Source: Promethearchaeota archaeon (GTDB lineage: Archaea > Asgardarchaeota > Lokiarchaeia > Sigyniarchaeales > SOKP01). Taken from it: a stretch of 35,963 nucleotides of DNA. The stretch covers positions 1-35,963 of the forward strand of contig JAEOSU010000099.1 in assembly GCA_016840165.1 (NCBI GenBank). Reading direction: 5' to 3'. The notes under the pieces are model-generated. The model searched no databases. It was not told the origin of the DNA and was given only the letters and a program-made list of their open reading frames with translations. The position numbers and the translations under genes were made by a program. Below, one piece after another: positions 9,453-16,521 of the stretch. The first letter of the stretch is position 1. Each line of letters starts with the position of its first letter.

Positions 9453-9682
9453 TCATGTAATATAAGGAATAATAAATCCAATTAAAAAAACCAACGGAAT
9501 CACCCACCACAACTCCAAATTCTGAGTATTTATTGAACAATATTACCCATTTTTTCGCCTAATGGGTTATACCATATAGGTTCGCAATAAACAAGAGAGC
9601 CTACATAAATTATTGTTGCTCCCACTCCACAAATAACCGAAACTATCCCGCTTATGATTAGCCACTTATTCCAATTTTCCAT
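9453..9682 (-). pseudogene. Small two-helix membrane protein broken by a frameshift
   Basis: On the minus strand an ATG at 9682 opens a 50-aa frame that starts MENWNKW, has one hydrophobic helix (LIISGIVSVICGVGATIIYV) and then LGEKMGNIVQ and a stop at 9530-9532. Reading on in the -1 frame from that point gives SINTQNLELWWVIPLVFLIG and a second hydrophobic helix ending at a TGA at 9453-9455. Restoring one T in GTT just before the junction would give a single protein of about 77 aa with two helices. AAAAGGTGG lies four bases before the ATG and an AATTTAAATAA box at 9717-9727, so expression signals are intact. Either a recent mutation or a sequence error explains it. I recognise no family. Confidence 0.5.
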
Positions 9683-9716
9683 AAAACCACCTTTTCTTGA
9701 TCTCTGATAATTTTTC

Positions 9717-9727
9717 TTATTTAAATT
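9717..9727 (-). promoter_or_regulatory. TATA box for the small membrane protein
   Basis: AATTTAAATAA on the minus strand, 35-45 bases before the ATG at 9682, with a strong AAAAGGTGG ribosome site at 9687-9695 between them. Confidence 0.45.
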
Positions 9728-9989
9728 GATTGTTCCAATTTCTCGACAGCGATATTCCCTATCAAATTATCGAACTCTAATTAGGCGACAACTACAGAAT
9801 GTAAGTTATCATTACGTCTATTTTCAATAGAATAAAGATTCGCGGAATATATTCTTGTGCCTCTAATTTGTGCTATTTTTAACTTGTCTATTTAGGGATA
9901 TAACTTGATTATATTGGATGAGACTGAACCCCCACAAGGCTTTCGCCAATTTGTATCTTTTTCTATTAAAGCAACTTTTTCTCAGATTT

Positions 9990-10076
9990 AGCAATGATTT
10001 GAGGGATGTTAATAAGCTCAAGGGGTTTAAAATTTACTTCAAGATCGATAGATTATTTATCATAATCATGCATTTT
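9990..10076 (-). pseudogene. Dead 5' fragment of a cupin gene (direct repeat copy 2)
   Basis: These bases match the start of the cupin gene (4836-4922) at about 82 of 87 positions. The reading begins MHDYDK as in the intact gene, but codon 7 is TAA instead of TAT, and homology stops after IPQIIA. None of the metal-binding motifs is present. It is in the same orientation as the intact copy, about 5.15 kb away, with the TIR/radical SAM unit between them. The stop codon shows that it is not translated past six residues. Confidence 0.85.
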
Positions 10077-10173
10077 CGTTCCCTTTTTTTAATTATTTCC
10101 TGACAAGCTACATTTTTACTTTAAAATGTAATTATTATTATAATATACTTAAAAATCTAAAAATATTAGATGA

Positions 10174-11244
10174 GTGAATCTTTATAAATTAAAGGTTATT
10201 GACTATTTTGGTGAAAGTATATTGGAGCAAATAATCTCGCGTTGTGGAAATATCTGTTCTGAATGCCCCTGGTCCATGTTTATGCGAAAAAAAATTGCGA
10301 AAGAGGATTGGGAGTATTACGCTAAAGAAATTAAGAGTTATACTGGATATAAACCAGTTAAATACGAATGGGAGGGTTGTTTGGGGTGTTTAACACCAAC
10401 CGAGGAATTCCCGAGTCATCCTTTCTATAACTTTTTAAAAAAATGTCGCACAAGAAAATGTGCTGGCTACAATGAAGTTCCGAATTGTGCTTATTGTGGG
10501 AGATTTCCGTGTGCCAATACTGTAGCAAGGAATGATTATACCCAAGAAAAAGTTTCAGAAAAGTTAGGAAAAGAAATCAGCGATGATGAATATGAACGCT
10601 ATGTTCGAATGTTTGATGGCATGGGAAATTTAAAGAAAATTCGAAGTGGGTTAAGTCCTACTCAGATTAAGAATCCAAAACTCGTAAGTCATGAACCAGA
10701 AATAACTGAGTTAACTGGGGCTTTTGAAAATGATAACTTCAAACTTGTTTATGAGAAATTAGTTGAAATAGCTAACTCTAATCTAGGGATTAAGGGTGTT
10801 GATACTATATCAGGATTCGAATTATATAAAGAAAGGAAAGAATTCCTATGGAGATTTCTTTGGATTATTGGGTTATATGGTAAGATAGAAAATGATGAGC
10901 TAAGCATTGATAGTGCTACTCTCTATGAAAATCGAAAACCTTTATCTCTTCCTAAAAATGAAGAAGAATGGAAAGTTTTTCTTAATATTCTTTTAGAATT
11001 TGGAATAATAACTGAATTAGAGATCAAAACTGATAAGTTATATACACCTGGGGGTTATATGCGAGCGAAAATTCCTAAATCTAATGAACCTGCTTACAAT
11101 TTAAAAATAAAAACTAGTTCTGGACTTCAGAAATATCCTATTTTTAAAATACTAAATGAATTAATCACCAAATTGCTAGAAGATAGTGGAAAGCGAGCCT
11201 TTTCAAATTTTAAGAAATTAAATTTTAATTCTATTCTTCAATAA
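10174..11244 (+). CDS. DUF3795 cysteine-rich protein with long C-terminal extension
   Basis: Residues 22-125 carry the Cys pattern of DUF3795: CGNICSECPW, then GCLGCLTP, CRTRKCA and CAYCGRFPC. At least ten cysteines here suggest bound zinc or an Fe-S cluster. The rest (about 130-356) is helical and not recognised; DUF3795 proteins are often only about 110-150 aa, so this is a longer two-part form. Start: GTG at 10174 gives the longest frame, but TTG at 10222 has GGTGA seven bases upstream and would start just before the Cys domain (EQIISRCGNICS), as is usual in this family. The function is unknown. It is followed 113 bases later by the small zinc finger gene. Confidence 0.75.
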   Translation: MNLYKLKVIDYFGESILEQIISRCGNICSECPWSMFMRKKIAKEDWEYYAKEIKSYTGYKPVKYEWEGCLGCLTPTEEFPSHPFYNFLKKCRTRKCAGYNEVPNCAYCGRFPCANTVARNDYTQEKVSEKLGKEISDDEYERYVRMFDGMGNLKKIRSGLSPTQIKNPKLVSHEPEITELTGAFENDNFKLVYEKLVEIANSNLGIKGVDTISGFELYKERKEFLWRFLWIIGLYGKIENDELSIDSATLYENRKPLSLPKNEEEWKVFLNILLEFGIITELEIKTDKLYTPGGYMRAKIPKSNEPAYNLKIKTSSGLQKYPIFKILNELITKLLEDSGKRAFSNFKKLNFNSILQ

Positions 11245-11356
11245 ATTAAACAAATAGCATTAGAATAGATAGATTATGCGCGATAAAAAAGAATGCTTTT
11301 AATTCAATGAGATTTTAATGTAAAATATTATTTGACAGAATGAGGAATTTTATGCT

Positions 11357-11593
11357 ATGTTTCAAATAGAAGAGGCACCCACAAGTACCACTAAGTGTGA
11401 TTGGTGTGGAGACCTTATTAAAAAAAGCACGCTTAGGCTTAGATTTGCCCCAAAAAAAGGTTATAATTATTATTGGCATCAAGATTGCGGGATAAAATAT
11501 TTGGAGGGTCTAAAAATTTTGCTACAAAATGGCGAAAAAGGTCATATTGGTCGAGCAGAAGCAGATAAAGCTCGCAAAGATGCGGGGTTATAA
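11357..11593 (+). CDS. Small treble-clef zinc finger protein, PARP-finger-like spacing
   Basis: A 78-aa protein with Cys14-x2-Cys17 and His41-x2-Cys44. The line CDWCGDLIKKSTLRLRF followed by YYWHQDC resembles the C-x2-C, I-x-K-x2-LR, W-x-H-x2-C pattern of PARP-type zinc fingers, although the spacing (23 residues) is a little shorter than in eukaryotic PARP fingers. The tail (IGRAEADKARKDAGL) is helical and basic. DNA or RNA binding is an inference. GAGGA at 11342-11346 serves as the ribosome site; an ATG at 11352 is in another frame and stops after five codons. Confidence 0.65.
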   Translation: MFQIEEAPTSTTKCDWCGDLIKKSTLRLRFAPKKGYNYYWHQDCGIKYLEGLKILLQNGEKGHIGRAEADKARKDAGL

Positions 11594-11695
11594 ATTAGTG
11601 GTTTTACTAGTCTTTACCCTTACATAATAATATCATTACTCTTTAATATCAATCTTAAATTATTTCTTCTCAATCATTATTTGGTGAAACTTTAA

Positions 11696-12271
11696 ATGGA
11701 TGTAGAAAAAGTTATTTATGAAAGAAGAACAATACGTAGATTTAAACAACAGAGCATTCCCTTAGAAACGCTGAAGAAGCTAGTTGATTTTGCTCGAGTC
11801 GCTCCATCTGGCAATAATGTTCAAGCTATAGAATATATTATAGTTCATAAGCCAGAAGTCAGGGAACAATTATTCCCTTTATTAAAGTGGGCGAGATCAC
11901 TTCCAAGAGCAGAAAGAACTCCTGAAGCCGGAAGGACGCCGACAGCGTATATTATTATCCTTTTAAATATAAATATCAAGAAGAGCTACTATGAATTTGA
12001 TATAGGTGCTTCAGTGGAGAATATTCTTTTAGGAGCAGTGAAGTTTGGTTTAGGTACATGCTGGATGGGCTCAATTAATGCTAATAAAATTAGAGCTCTT
12101 CTTGAAATACCAGAATTTTATCAAATTACACATGTGATAAGTTTGGGTTACCCTGACGAAGAATCTGTTATGGAACCATATGAGGACTCCTTTAACTATT
12201 GGAAGGACGATAATGGAGTTATGCATGTTCCAAAAAGGAATGTAGATGATATAATATTTAAAATCTCTTAA
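11696..12271 (+). CDS. Nitroreductase family FMN oxidoreductase
   Basis: A 191-aa protein with the nitroreductase layout: RRTIRRF near residue 10 for FMN phosphate binding, APSGNNVQAIEY (36-47) for flavin contact, DIGASVENILLGAVKFGLGTCWMG in the middle helix and glycine turn, and SLGYPDE near the end. These proteins are FMN-dependent homodimers that use NAD(P)H to reduce nitro compounds, quinones or flavins; the natural substrate is not visible. GGTGA at 11683-11687 lies eight bases before the ATG. The gene converges with the DUF4386 gene. Confidence 0.88.
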   Translation: MDVEKVIYERRTIRRFKQQSIPLETLKKLVDFARVAPSGNNVQAIEYIIVHKPEVREQLFPLLKWARSLPRAERTPEAGRTPTAYIIILLNINIKKSYYEFDIGASVENILLGAVKFGLGTCWMGSINANKIRALLEIPEFYQITHVISLGYPDEESVMEPYEDSFNYWKDDNGVMHVPKRNVDDIIFKIS

Positions 12272-12323
12272 AACACAACTTCCTTATTTTTTTATTGCTA
12301 TTGGGAAGTATAATGTTTTTCTT

Positions 12324-12980
12324 TTAGAATGGAAAAAATAATAGCCATCCACCTAAGAGTAATTCAAAAAGTAAAACTAATCCCCCTCCAATATTCCAGA
12401 GGACTTTAAAATTAGGTTTTATATGGAATATAACATTACCGAAGCCATAGAGAACGCTAGCAACAATTCCAAACCATCCTATGAATATTGGTATAATTTC
12501 ATAGAGAGCAAATAGGATTGAATATGCGAACGTACCAACAGAGAATAAGATTTGTGCAAATGAGAATCTATAGCTTTTTATTTTGAGTATATTACGGCTT
12601 AAATCAACTAATGAATTTTTTTCAGTACCATTTGTATCTGAGTATCTTAGTGCTATATTGAGAAGTCCCCAGTAACTTCTCTTATCATAAATTTGGATCA
12701 AGCCTTCTCCTATGCGAGAGATGCACCAGATGATTCCAAGTATTATATTATATGATCCAAAAGTAAAAAGCAATGTTACAGCAAGAGAGATTATGCTAAA
12801 GTGCTCGATGAGGATTATTACGATACCAGTTTTAAACTTTCTTGGCTCTTTATTAATCTTTTGCAGTTTAGCTTCTGGATCCTCATCTCCAATTGTTTTA
12901 TATTCAAAAAAGTTACTTAGAATGTTTGTAATTATGATGAATAGAAATAAAAAACCAGATAATCGTATTCCGATAATCAA
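12324..12980 (-). CDS. DUF4386-like integral membrane protein
   Basis: About six to seven hydrophobic helices, beginning with IRLSGFLFLFIIITN. The arrangement, including the ISRIGEGLIQIYDK stretch in the middle and a final GGGLVLLFELLLGGWLL helix, resembles DUF4386, a bacterial and archaeal membrane family of unknown function. The start is TTG at 12980, supported by GAGGA six bases upstream (12988-12992, minus strand). The second copy of the 87-bp repeat lies 41-127 bases upstream and offers a TATA-like box for this gene. Confidence 0.65.
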   Translation of the reverse strand: MIIGIRLSGFLFLFIIITNILSNFFEYKTIGDEDPEAKLQKINKEPRKFKTGIVIILIEHFSIISLAVTLLFTFGSYNIILGIIWCISRIGEGLIQIYDKRSYWGLLNIALRYSDTNGTEKNSLVDLSRNILKIKSYRFSFAQILFSVGTFAYSILFALYEIIPIFIGWFGIVASVLYGFGNVIFHIKPNFKVLWNIGGGLVLLFELLLGGWLLFFPF

Positions 12981-13020
12981 TAGGAATCCTCTAATTATTT
13001 TTTATATAGTTAATGATGCC

Positions 13021-13107
13021 AATCTATTTAAAATTTAGATTTAAGGATCCAACTGATCTAAAATGATAAATAATTTAAATATTTAAAAAAAGCGGATTTT
13101 TTAGTAG
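13021..13107. repeat. 87-bp dispersed repeat, copy 2
   Basis: Gap-free partner of 9262-9348 in the same orientation. It lies in the divergent space between the DUF4386 gene (minus) and the QueG-like gene (plus), so its conserved minus-strand TATA-like core would naturally serve the DUF4386 gene. Confidence 0.75.
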
Positions 13108-13214
13108 TCCACCTTTCAATTGACATACAATTGAAATTAAATCAGTATCTTTATAACCGATTTTGTATGAATAATTATAAAAATCATTTTTTAACGAATA
13201 TAATCTGAATTAAT

Positions 13215-14075
13215 ATGACGGAAATAGGGATTGAACCGACTTATGTCGGAACAAATGAAAATCTCGTGTTTATTGTTCCAAAAGAACTTTTTTCGATGAG
13301 TGCGGGTCCAGCTGAAGTTATTGACAGGGAAACGGCTAAAATATTTAGCAAATATATAAGAGGCACATTTAAGGGGTTTCAAGAAGCAAGAAAAACTAAG
13401 TATAACAATGAGAATAACACAAAAACAAAGGTTTCTCCAAACTTTTGGAATGAGTTTGAGAAAAGAGCGAAAGAACTTGATGTTGATTTTATTGCATACG
13501 TCCCAGTTAATGAAAATTATATATTTAAAGATTTAAAAGTTTATGGAAAGAATGCCATTATACTTGGAATGGAGATGAAATGGGATAAGATTAAAACCGC
13601 GCCGAGTGCTACATGTGAAATCGAAGTATTTAGAGTTTATAAGGTACTAGGAGATGTGACTATACAATTAACTGAATATCTAAAAGAACAAGGCTATAAG
13701 AGTGAAGCACATCATCCATTTGGGGGGAAATTATTGTATGGACCACTTGTAGTTGCTGCTGGTTTAGGTGTGATGGGGAGAAATGGGCTTATAATTACTC
13801 CTGAATTTGGTCCACGACAACGGTGGAGTATCATAACCACTGATGCAGAAATCCCTGAAAGTCCAAAACGAAGCTTAAATGAATTAGAAGAATTTTGTAA
13901 AAGTTGTGGATTATGTGTAGAAAAATGTAAAGGTAAAGCTGTTCATAAGGAACCCATCCATAAAGAAAAAGGAATTATTACCCATATAAACCGTTCAAAA
14001 TGCATAGCTAGTATTCTAGATAATAATTACTGTTCCTATTGCCTAAGGATTTGTCCTCAGGGCGAAAGAAATTGA
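13215..14075 (+). CDS. QueG-like iron-sulfur protein (epoxyqueuosine reductase-related)
   Basis: The C-terminal part has two [4Fe-4S] motifs in QueG order: Cys228-x2-Cys231-x2-Cys234-x3-Cys238, then Cys263 followed by Cys273-x2-Cys276-x3-Cys280 in YCSYCLRICP. Before them, AAGLGVMGRNGLIITPEFGP (181-200) matches the glycine-rich 'GLG-x2-GKN' stretch of QueG and related cobalamin-dependent reductases. At 286 aa and with a divergent N-terminus it is probably not a true QueG, but a member of the wider archaeal QueG/reductive-dehalogenase-like group. Cobalamin binding is inferred. No redox partner gene is adjacent. The ATG at 13215 follows a TATA-like AT-rich stretch. Confidence 0.75.
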   Translation: MTEIGIEPTYVGTNENLVFIVPKELFSMSAGPAEVIDRETAKIFSKYIRGTFKGFQEARKTKYNNENNTKTKVSPNFWNEFEKRAKELDVDFIAYVPVNENYIFKDLKVYGKNAIILGMEMKWDKIKTAPSATCEIEVFRVYKVLGDVTIQLTEYLKEQGYKSEAHHPFGGKLLYGPLVVAAGLGVMGRNGLIITPEFGPRQRWSIITTDAEIPESPKRSLNELEEFCKSCGLCVEKCKGKAVHKEPIHKEKGIITHINRSKCIASILDNNYCSYCLRICPQGERN

Positions 14076-14173
14076 GAAAAATCTATTAATTATTACTGAA
14101 AAAAATAACAACTATGAAAGACTTAGTGAAGGAAGTTAAGCAAACTATAATCTATATCTAATAGGACAGAAAA

Positions 14174-14196
14174 GTTTTTTTTCTGAATTTTTTTTA
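14174..14196 (+). terminator. Twin T-tracts after the QueG-like gene
   Basis: Two runs of eight T separated by CTGAA, about 100 bases after the stop at 14075. In archaea such U-tracts are sufficient for termination. The opposite gene ends at 14257, so it would stop read-through into it. Confidence 0.4.
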
Positions 14197-14256
14197 AAAA
14201 GAAAAAGATATTTAAAATTATATGATTTAGTAGCTATATCATAGAATTTTCTTAAT

Positions 14257-14706
14257 TTATTCAGCACCTCTGAAAAAACTTTTATAGCTTATAACTTCTC
14301 CTACTATTTGAACGAACAGAAATATAAATAAGATTATTATATCAATATCTATTCCCATTACACTGATGCTTAAAAGTATAAGAGGCACAACAAAACCAAA
14401 AGTTGCTATTAGTGTAGCGATCCAAGCCCACTTTTCTTTTTTTCGGAAGCCAAAGTTAAGGATAAATAGGTATGCAATTCCTAGGTTAATATCGGCAATT
14501 CCTACTACCCTTAGCTCATAACTAAGTATAATCATTATTTCGGGATCAAAGGCATTTATTTCAGCTTCAGTTTTTCCGATGTAAGTTAAAGCGCCAGTAA
14601 TAGCTGGACTTCCAGTAATTAAATAGAGAATACCGTATATTAACAAAACAATAACTGTTATAAAAAGCAAAATCGTACCAATACTAAATAATTTGTCTTG
14701 TTCCAT
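14257..14706 (-). CDS. Small four-helix membrane protein
   Basis: A 149-aa protein with about four hydrophobic helices: IGTILLFITVIVLLIYGIL, a second around YELRVVGIADINLGIAYLF, a third in WAWIATLIATFGFVVPLIL and a fourth in IIILFIFLFVQIVGEVI. No enzymatic motif is present and I recognise no family. An in-frame GTG at 14715 exists, but it is part of GGTGA, the ribosome site, so ATG at 14706 is the preferred start. Confidence 0.7.
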   Translation of the reverse strand: MEQDKLFSIGTILLFITVIVLLIYGILYLITGSPAITGALTYIGKTEAEINAFDPEIMIILSYELRVVGIADINLGIAYLFILNFGFRKKEKWAWIATLIATFGFVVPLILLSISVMGIDIDIIILFIFLFVQIVGEVISYKSFFRGAE

Positions 14707-14886
14707 TTTTTTCACCTATATTAAATAAATTTTGGTAAGTATAAATCCGGTCTTATGAAAAAGGAATATTGATTAATATTTAACATTTTTGTCAAATTTA
14801 GAAAGAACGGCTGAAAATACGTTTTATTTACAGAGTTATTGAACTACAGTAAATTCTCCCTAAAACTAATAAATCTAAAATCAAAC

Positions 14887-14897
14887 GTTTAAAAAGG
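14887..14897 (+). promoter_or_regulatory. TATA box of the small acidic ORF
   Basis: GTTTAAAAAGG lies 28-38 bases before the ATG at 14925, which places transcription start close to the start codon (short leader or leaderless). Confidence 0.45.
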
Positions 14898-14924
14898 TAG
14901 TTCAGCATGGTTCATTGAAGCATT

Positions 14925-15071
14925 ATGAAACGATGGAAAAGAAGATTAAAAAAAAACGGACATAATCGTCAAATTGTTGATGAGGATGATGAATTTCTTA
15001 TTTTGAGTGGGTGTTGTTTTTTCCATGATCAAACGGAATTGAACGAATTTGCTGATATTGATGATGATTAG
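14925..15071 (+). CDS. Small charged protein, 48 aa
   Basis: The frame starts MKRWKRRLKKNGHNRQ, a strongly basic stretch, and continues into an acidic half with GCC and a DIDDD end. A clear TATA box (14887-14897) stands at the right distance from the ATG and there is no other gene between 14706 and 15193. Coding use is unproven: no Shine-Dalgarno site is seen, which fits a leaderless mRNA. The strong charge split (basic N-terminus, acidic C-terminus) is unlikely in random AT-rich DNA but not conclusive. I recognise no family. Confidence 0.4.
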   Translation: MKRWKRRLKKNGHNRQIVDEDDEFLILSGCCFFHDQTELNEFADIDDD

Positions 15072-15192
15072 TCTTTATTGAATTAAGTCTAAAAATAAAG
15101 ATTTTTTAATTTATTTGGCTGGTACTTCTCAAATTTAACTGGATCCAATAAAAAAAATAAAAAACAAATACCAACTCTAAAATGATTACTTG

Positions 15193-15507
15193 TTATTTTG
15201 AACCTGGGCTAGGCGAAGACATTAAATCAAACAGTGATTCGGAAGTTATTACAGAATCGCAATTTGAACAAGAGTGGAACACAACAGGTATGGCTCCAAT
15301 TTTATCTAAATAGCGGTCAACAAATTTTAAACTAAATTTTGCCATCGATTTTAGCATCGATCCCCCAAATGGGACAACTTCCGCTTGGATTTCTATGAAA
15401 CTTTCATAGCTTTTCATTATATCATCCTTAAACTTATCACTAATAGGAGTTGGCTTTATTTCAAGTTTTAAACTGAGTTCCTGATTACAATACGGGCATT
15501 TTGGCAA
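15193..15507 (-). CDS. Small zinc-ribbon protein
   Basis: A 104-aa soluble protein with two Cys knuckles far apart: Cys4-x2-Cys7 in KCPYCNQEL and Cys80-x2-Cys83 in HSCSNCDS. Together they can form one zinc ribbon, with a helical insertion of about 70 residues between the halves. The function is unknown; similar proteins are archaeal accessory factors. The start is TTG at 15507, supported by GTGAT five bases upstream on the minus strand. It is 119 bases downstream of the anchored surface protein gene and on the same strand. Confidence 0.65.
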   Translation of the reverse strand: MPKCPYCNQELSLKLEIKPTPISDKFKDDIMKSYESFIEIQAEVVPFGGSMLKSMAKFSLKFVDRYLDKIGAIPVVFHSCSNCDSVITSESLFDLMSSPSPGSK

Positions 15508-15626
15508 TCAAAATCACATTTTTCTTATTTTAATTACGGAATTTATATGATAATTATACATTTTATTTAAAGGATAGAACAAACTCATTAATAAAAGAGT
15601 AAATAAAAAAAAATAATTAGATTTAA

Positions 15627-16097
15627 TTAAGTAGTTAAAGTCTGAACATAGAGGGCACAATCATAAACTACGGACCCAGAATCATCGGTATCTTCCCAAA
15701 CTGTAATCACATGAGTTCCTGCTGCTACTGTGGCGTTAAAATACTGGATAGATATTGGAAAGTACTCATAACCACCAACACTTTCTCGAGTCACCTTATC
15801 ATAACCAGTTGTACTAATACCGTCGATTTGGATATAAAATTCATCAAGCAAACCTTCACATTTTAAGGTACATGTGAATGACACATACAAAATTTCACCA
15901 GTATTTATTGTCATAGATATTGATAAACCATTAAGATTTGCACCACTAACGCTCAAACTAGAATAATCTATATAATCGTACCAACTGTTTTTAACAGGTA
16001 CTTGTGCCACGCTAAACCAAGAAAGAACTCCAAAAGCCAATCCACCAGCACCTAAAAGTATTCCAATAATTCCTAATACGGCTCCACTTTTTGCCAT
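15627..16097 (-). CDS. Signal-anchored surface protein with beta-sandwich-like ectodomain
   Basis: Residues 1-32 form a glycine-rich hydrophobic anchor (MAKSGAVLGIIGILLGAGG) typical of many Lokiarchaeal membrane-anchored proteins in my memory. The following 120 residues are strand-rich, Ser/Thr-rich and lack catalytic motifs, with one Cys pair near the middle (CTLKC) and a Cys in the last strand. It is probably outside the cell, attached by its N-terminus. GGTGAG lies six bases before the ATG, and a TTTATAAG box about 75 bases upstream. The role is unknown, perhaps surface binding. Confidence 0.65.
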   Translation of the reverse strand: MAKSGAVLGIIGILLGAGGLAFGVLSWFSVAQVPVKNSWYDYIDYSSLSVSGANLNGLSISMTINTGEILYVSFTCTLKCEGLLDEFYIQIDGISTTGYDKVTRESVGGYEYFPISIQYFNATVAAGTHVITVWEDTDDSGSVVYDCALYVQTLTT

Positions 16098-16521
16098 TTA
16101 ATCTCACCCATCTGTTATTAATTTTTTTCTAAAATTGGATTGCTTATTTCTAATTTAAATCCTTCTTTCTTATAAATATAACTAACTGGAACTAATCTTT
16201 CATACTTGATTAGATCTCATTTTTTTGTTATTCAATTTTAATCCTTGAGAATTTAAAGGAGAGGTTTAAATAGCTGTTTTCTAAATATTAATTGAAAACA
16301 TTAATTATTTGCCTTACCCATCTTAAATCGCAGAATGTTTTCATCCGGAAGTAAGGAATCCCTTACTTCCATCTTCTTATGATCCTATATGGCTTCAAAT
16401 TATAAATTTCACTCATAATTGATAGATTATATTACAAAGAAATAAATTAGTGAAAAGTTTTTTAATACTTAAAAAGAATTATATAGCGAATCGAATAAAA
16501 TAATATATTCTAAAAACATCT
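16098..16521. other. 424-base divergent intergenic region with hairpin
   Basis: It separates the surface protein gene (minus) from the coiled-coil gene (plus). It holds the minus-strand promoter near 16170-16185, a strong plus-strand BRE/TATA match (GAGAGGTTTAAATAGC, about 16259-16275) that is about 250 bases from the next start codon, a perfect 10-bp hairpin (16347-16370), and a TATA-like AATAAAATAATATATT (16494-16510) just before the ATG at 16522. No ORF is convincing. Confidence 0.6.
16347..16370. ncRNA. Perfect 10-bp hairpin, possible end of a small RNA
   Basis: GGAAGTAAGG (16347-16356), loop AATC, CCTTACTTCC (16361-16370). It lies about 80-90 bases after a strong TATA match at 16264-16273 that has no gene nearby, so a short RNA of about 75-90 bases ending in this hairpin is possible. 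It could equally be an operator in a divergent promoter region. Strand and function are uncertain. Confidence 0.3.

Larger units (their letters stand above)
9080..10173. other. Gene-poor 1.1-kb stretch behind the TIR gene
   Basis: No intact long gene was found. It holds, in order, the TIR promoter region (9080-9150), one copy of an 87-bp dispersed repeat (9262-9348), a frameshifted small membrane-protein gene (9453-9682) with its own promoter, about 300 bases in which I see nothing, and a dead 5' fragment of the cupin gene (9990-10076). A plus-strand open frame at 9918-10103 runs across the dead cupin fragment and looks accidental. The mixture of decayed pieces suggests a site of past insertion or rearrangement. 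Confidence 0.7.

Noticed and set aside
9918..10103. 61-residue plus-strand frame in the gene-poor region
   Set aside because: It is antisense to the dead cupin fragment, has no promoter or ribosome site, and shows no recognisable pattern.
13233..13248. Sequence GGGATTGAACCGAC resembling the T-arm of a reverse-strand tRNA
   Set aside because: No anticodon arm, acceptor pairing or remaining tRNA body can be folded around it, and it lies inside a good coding frame.
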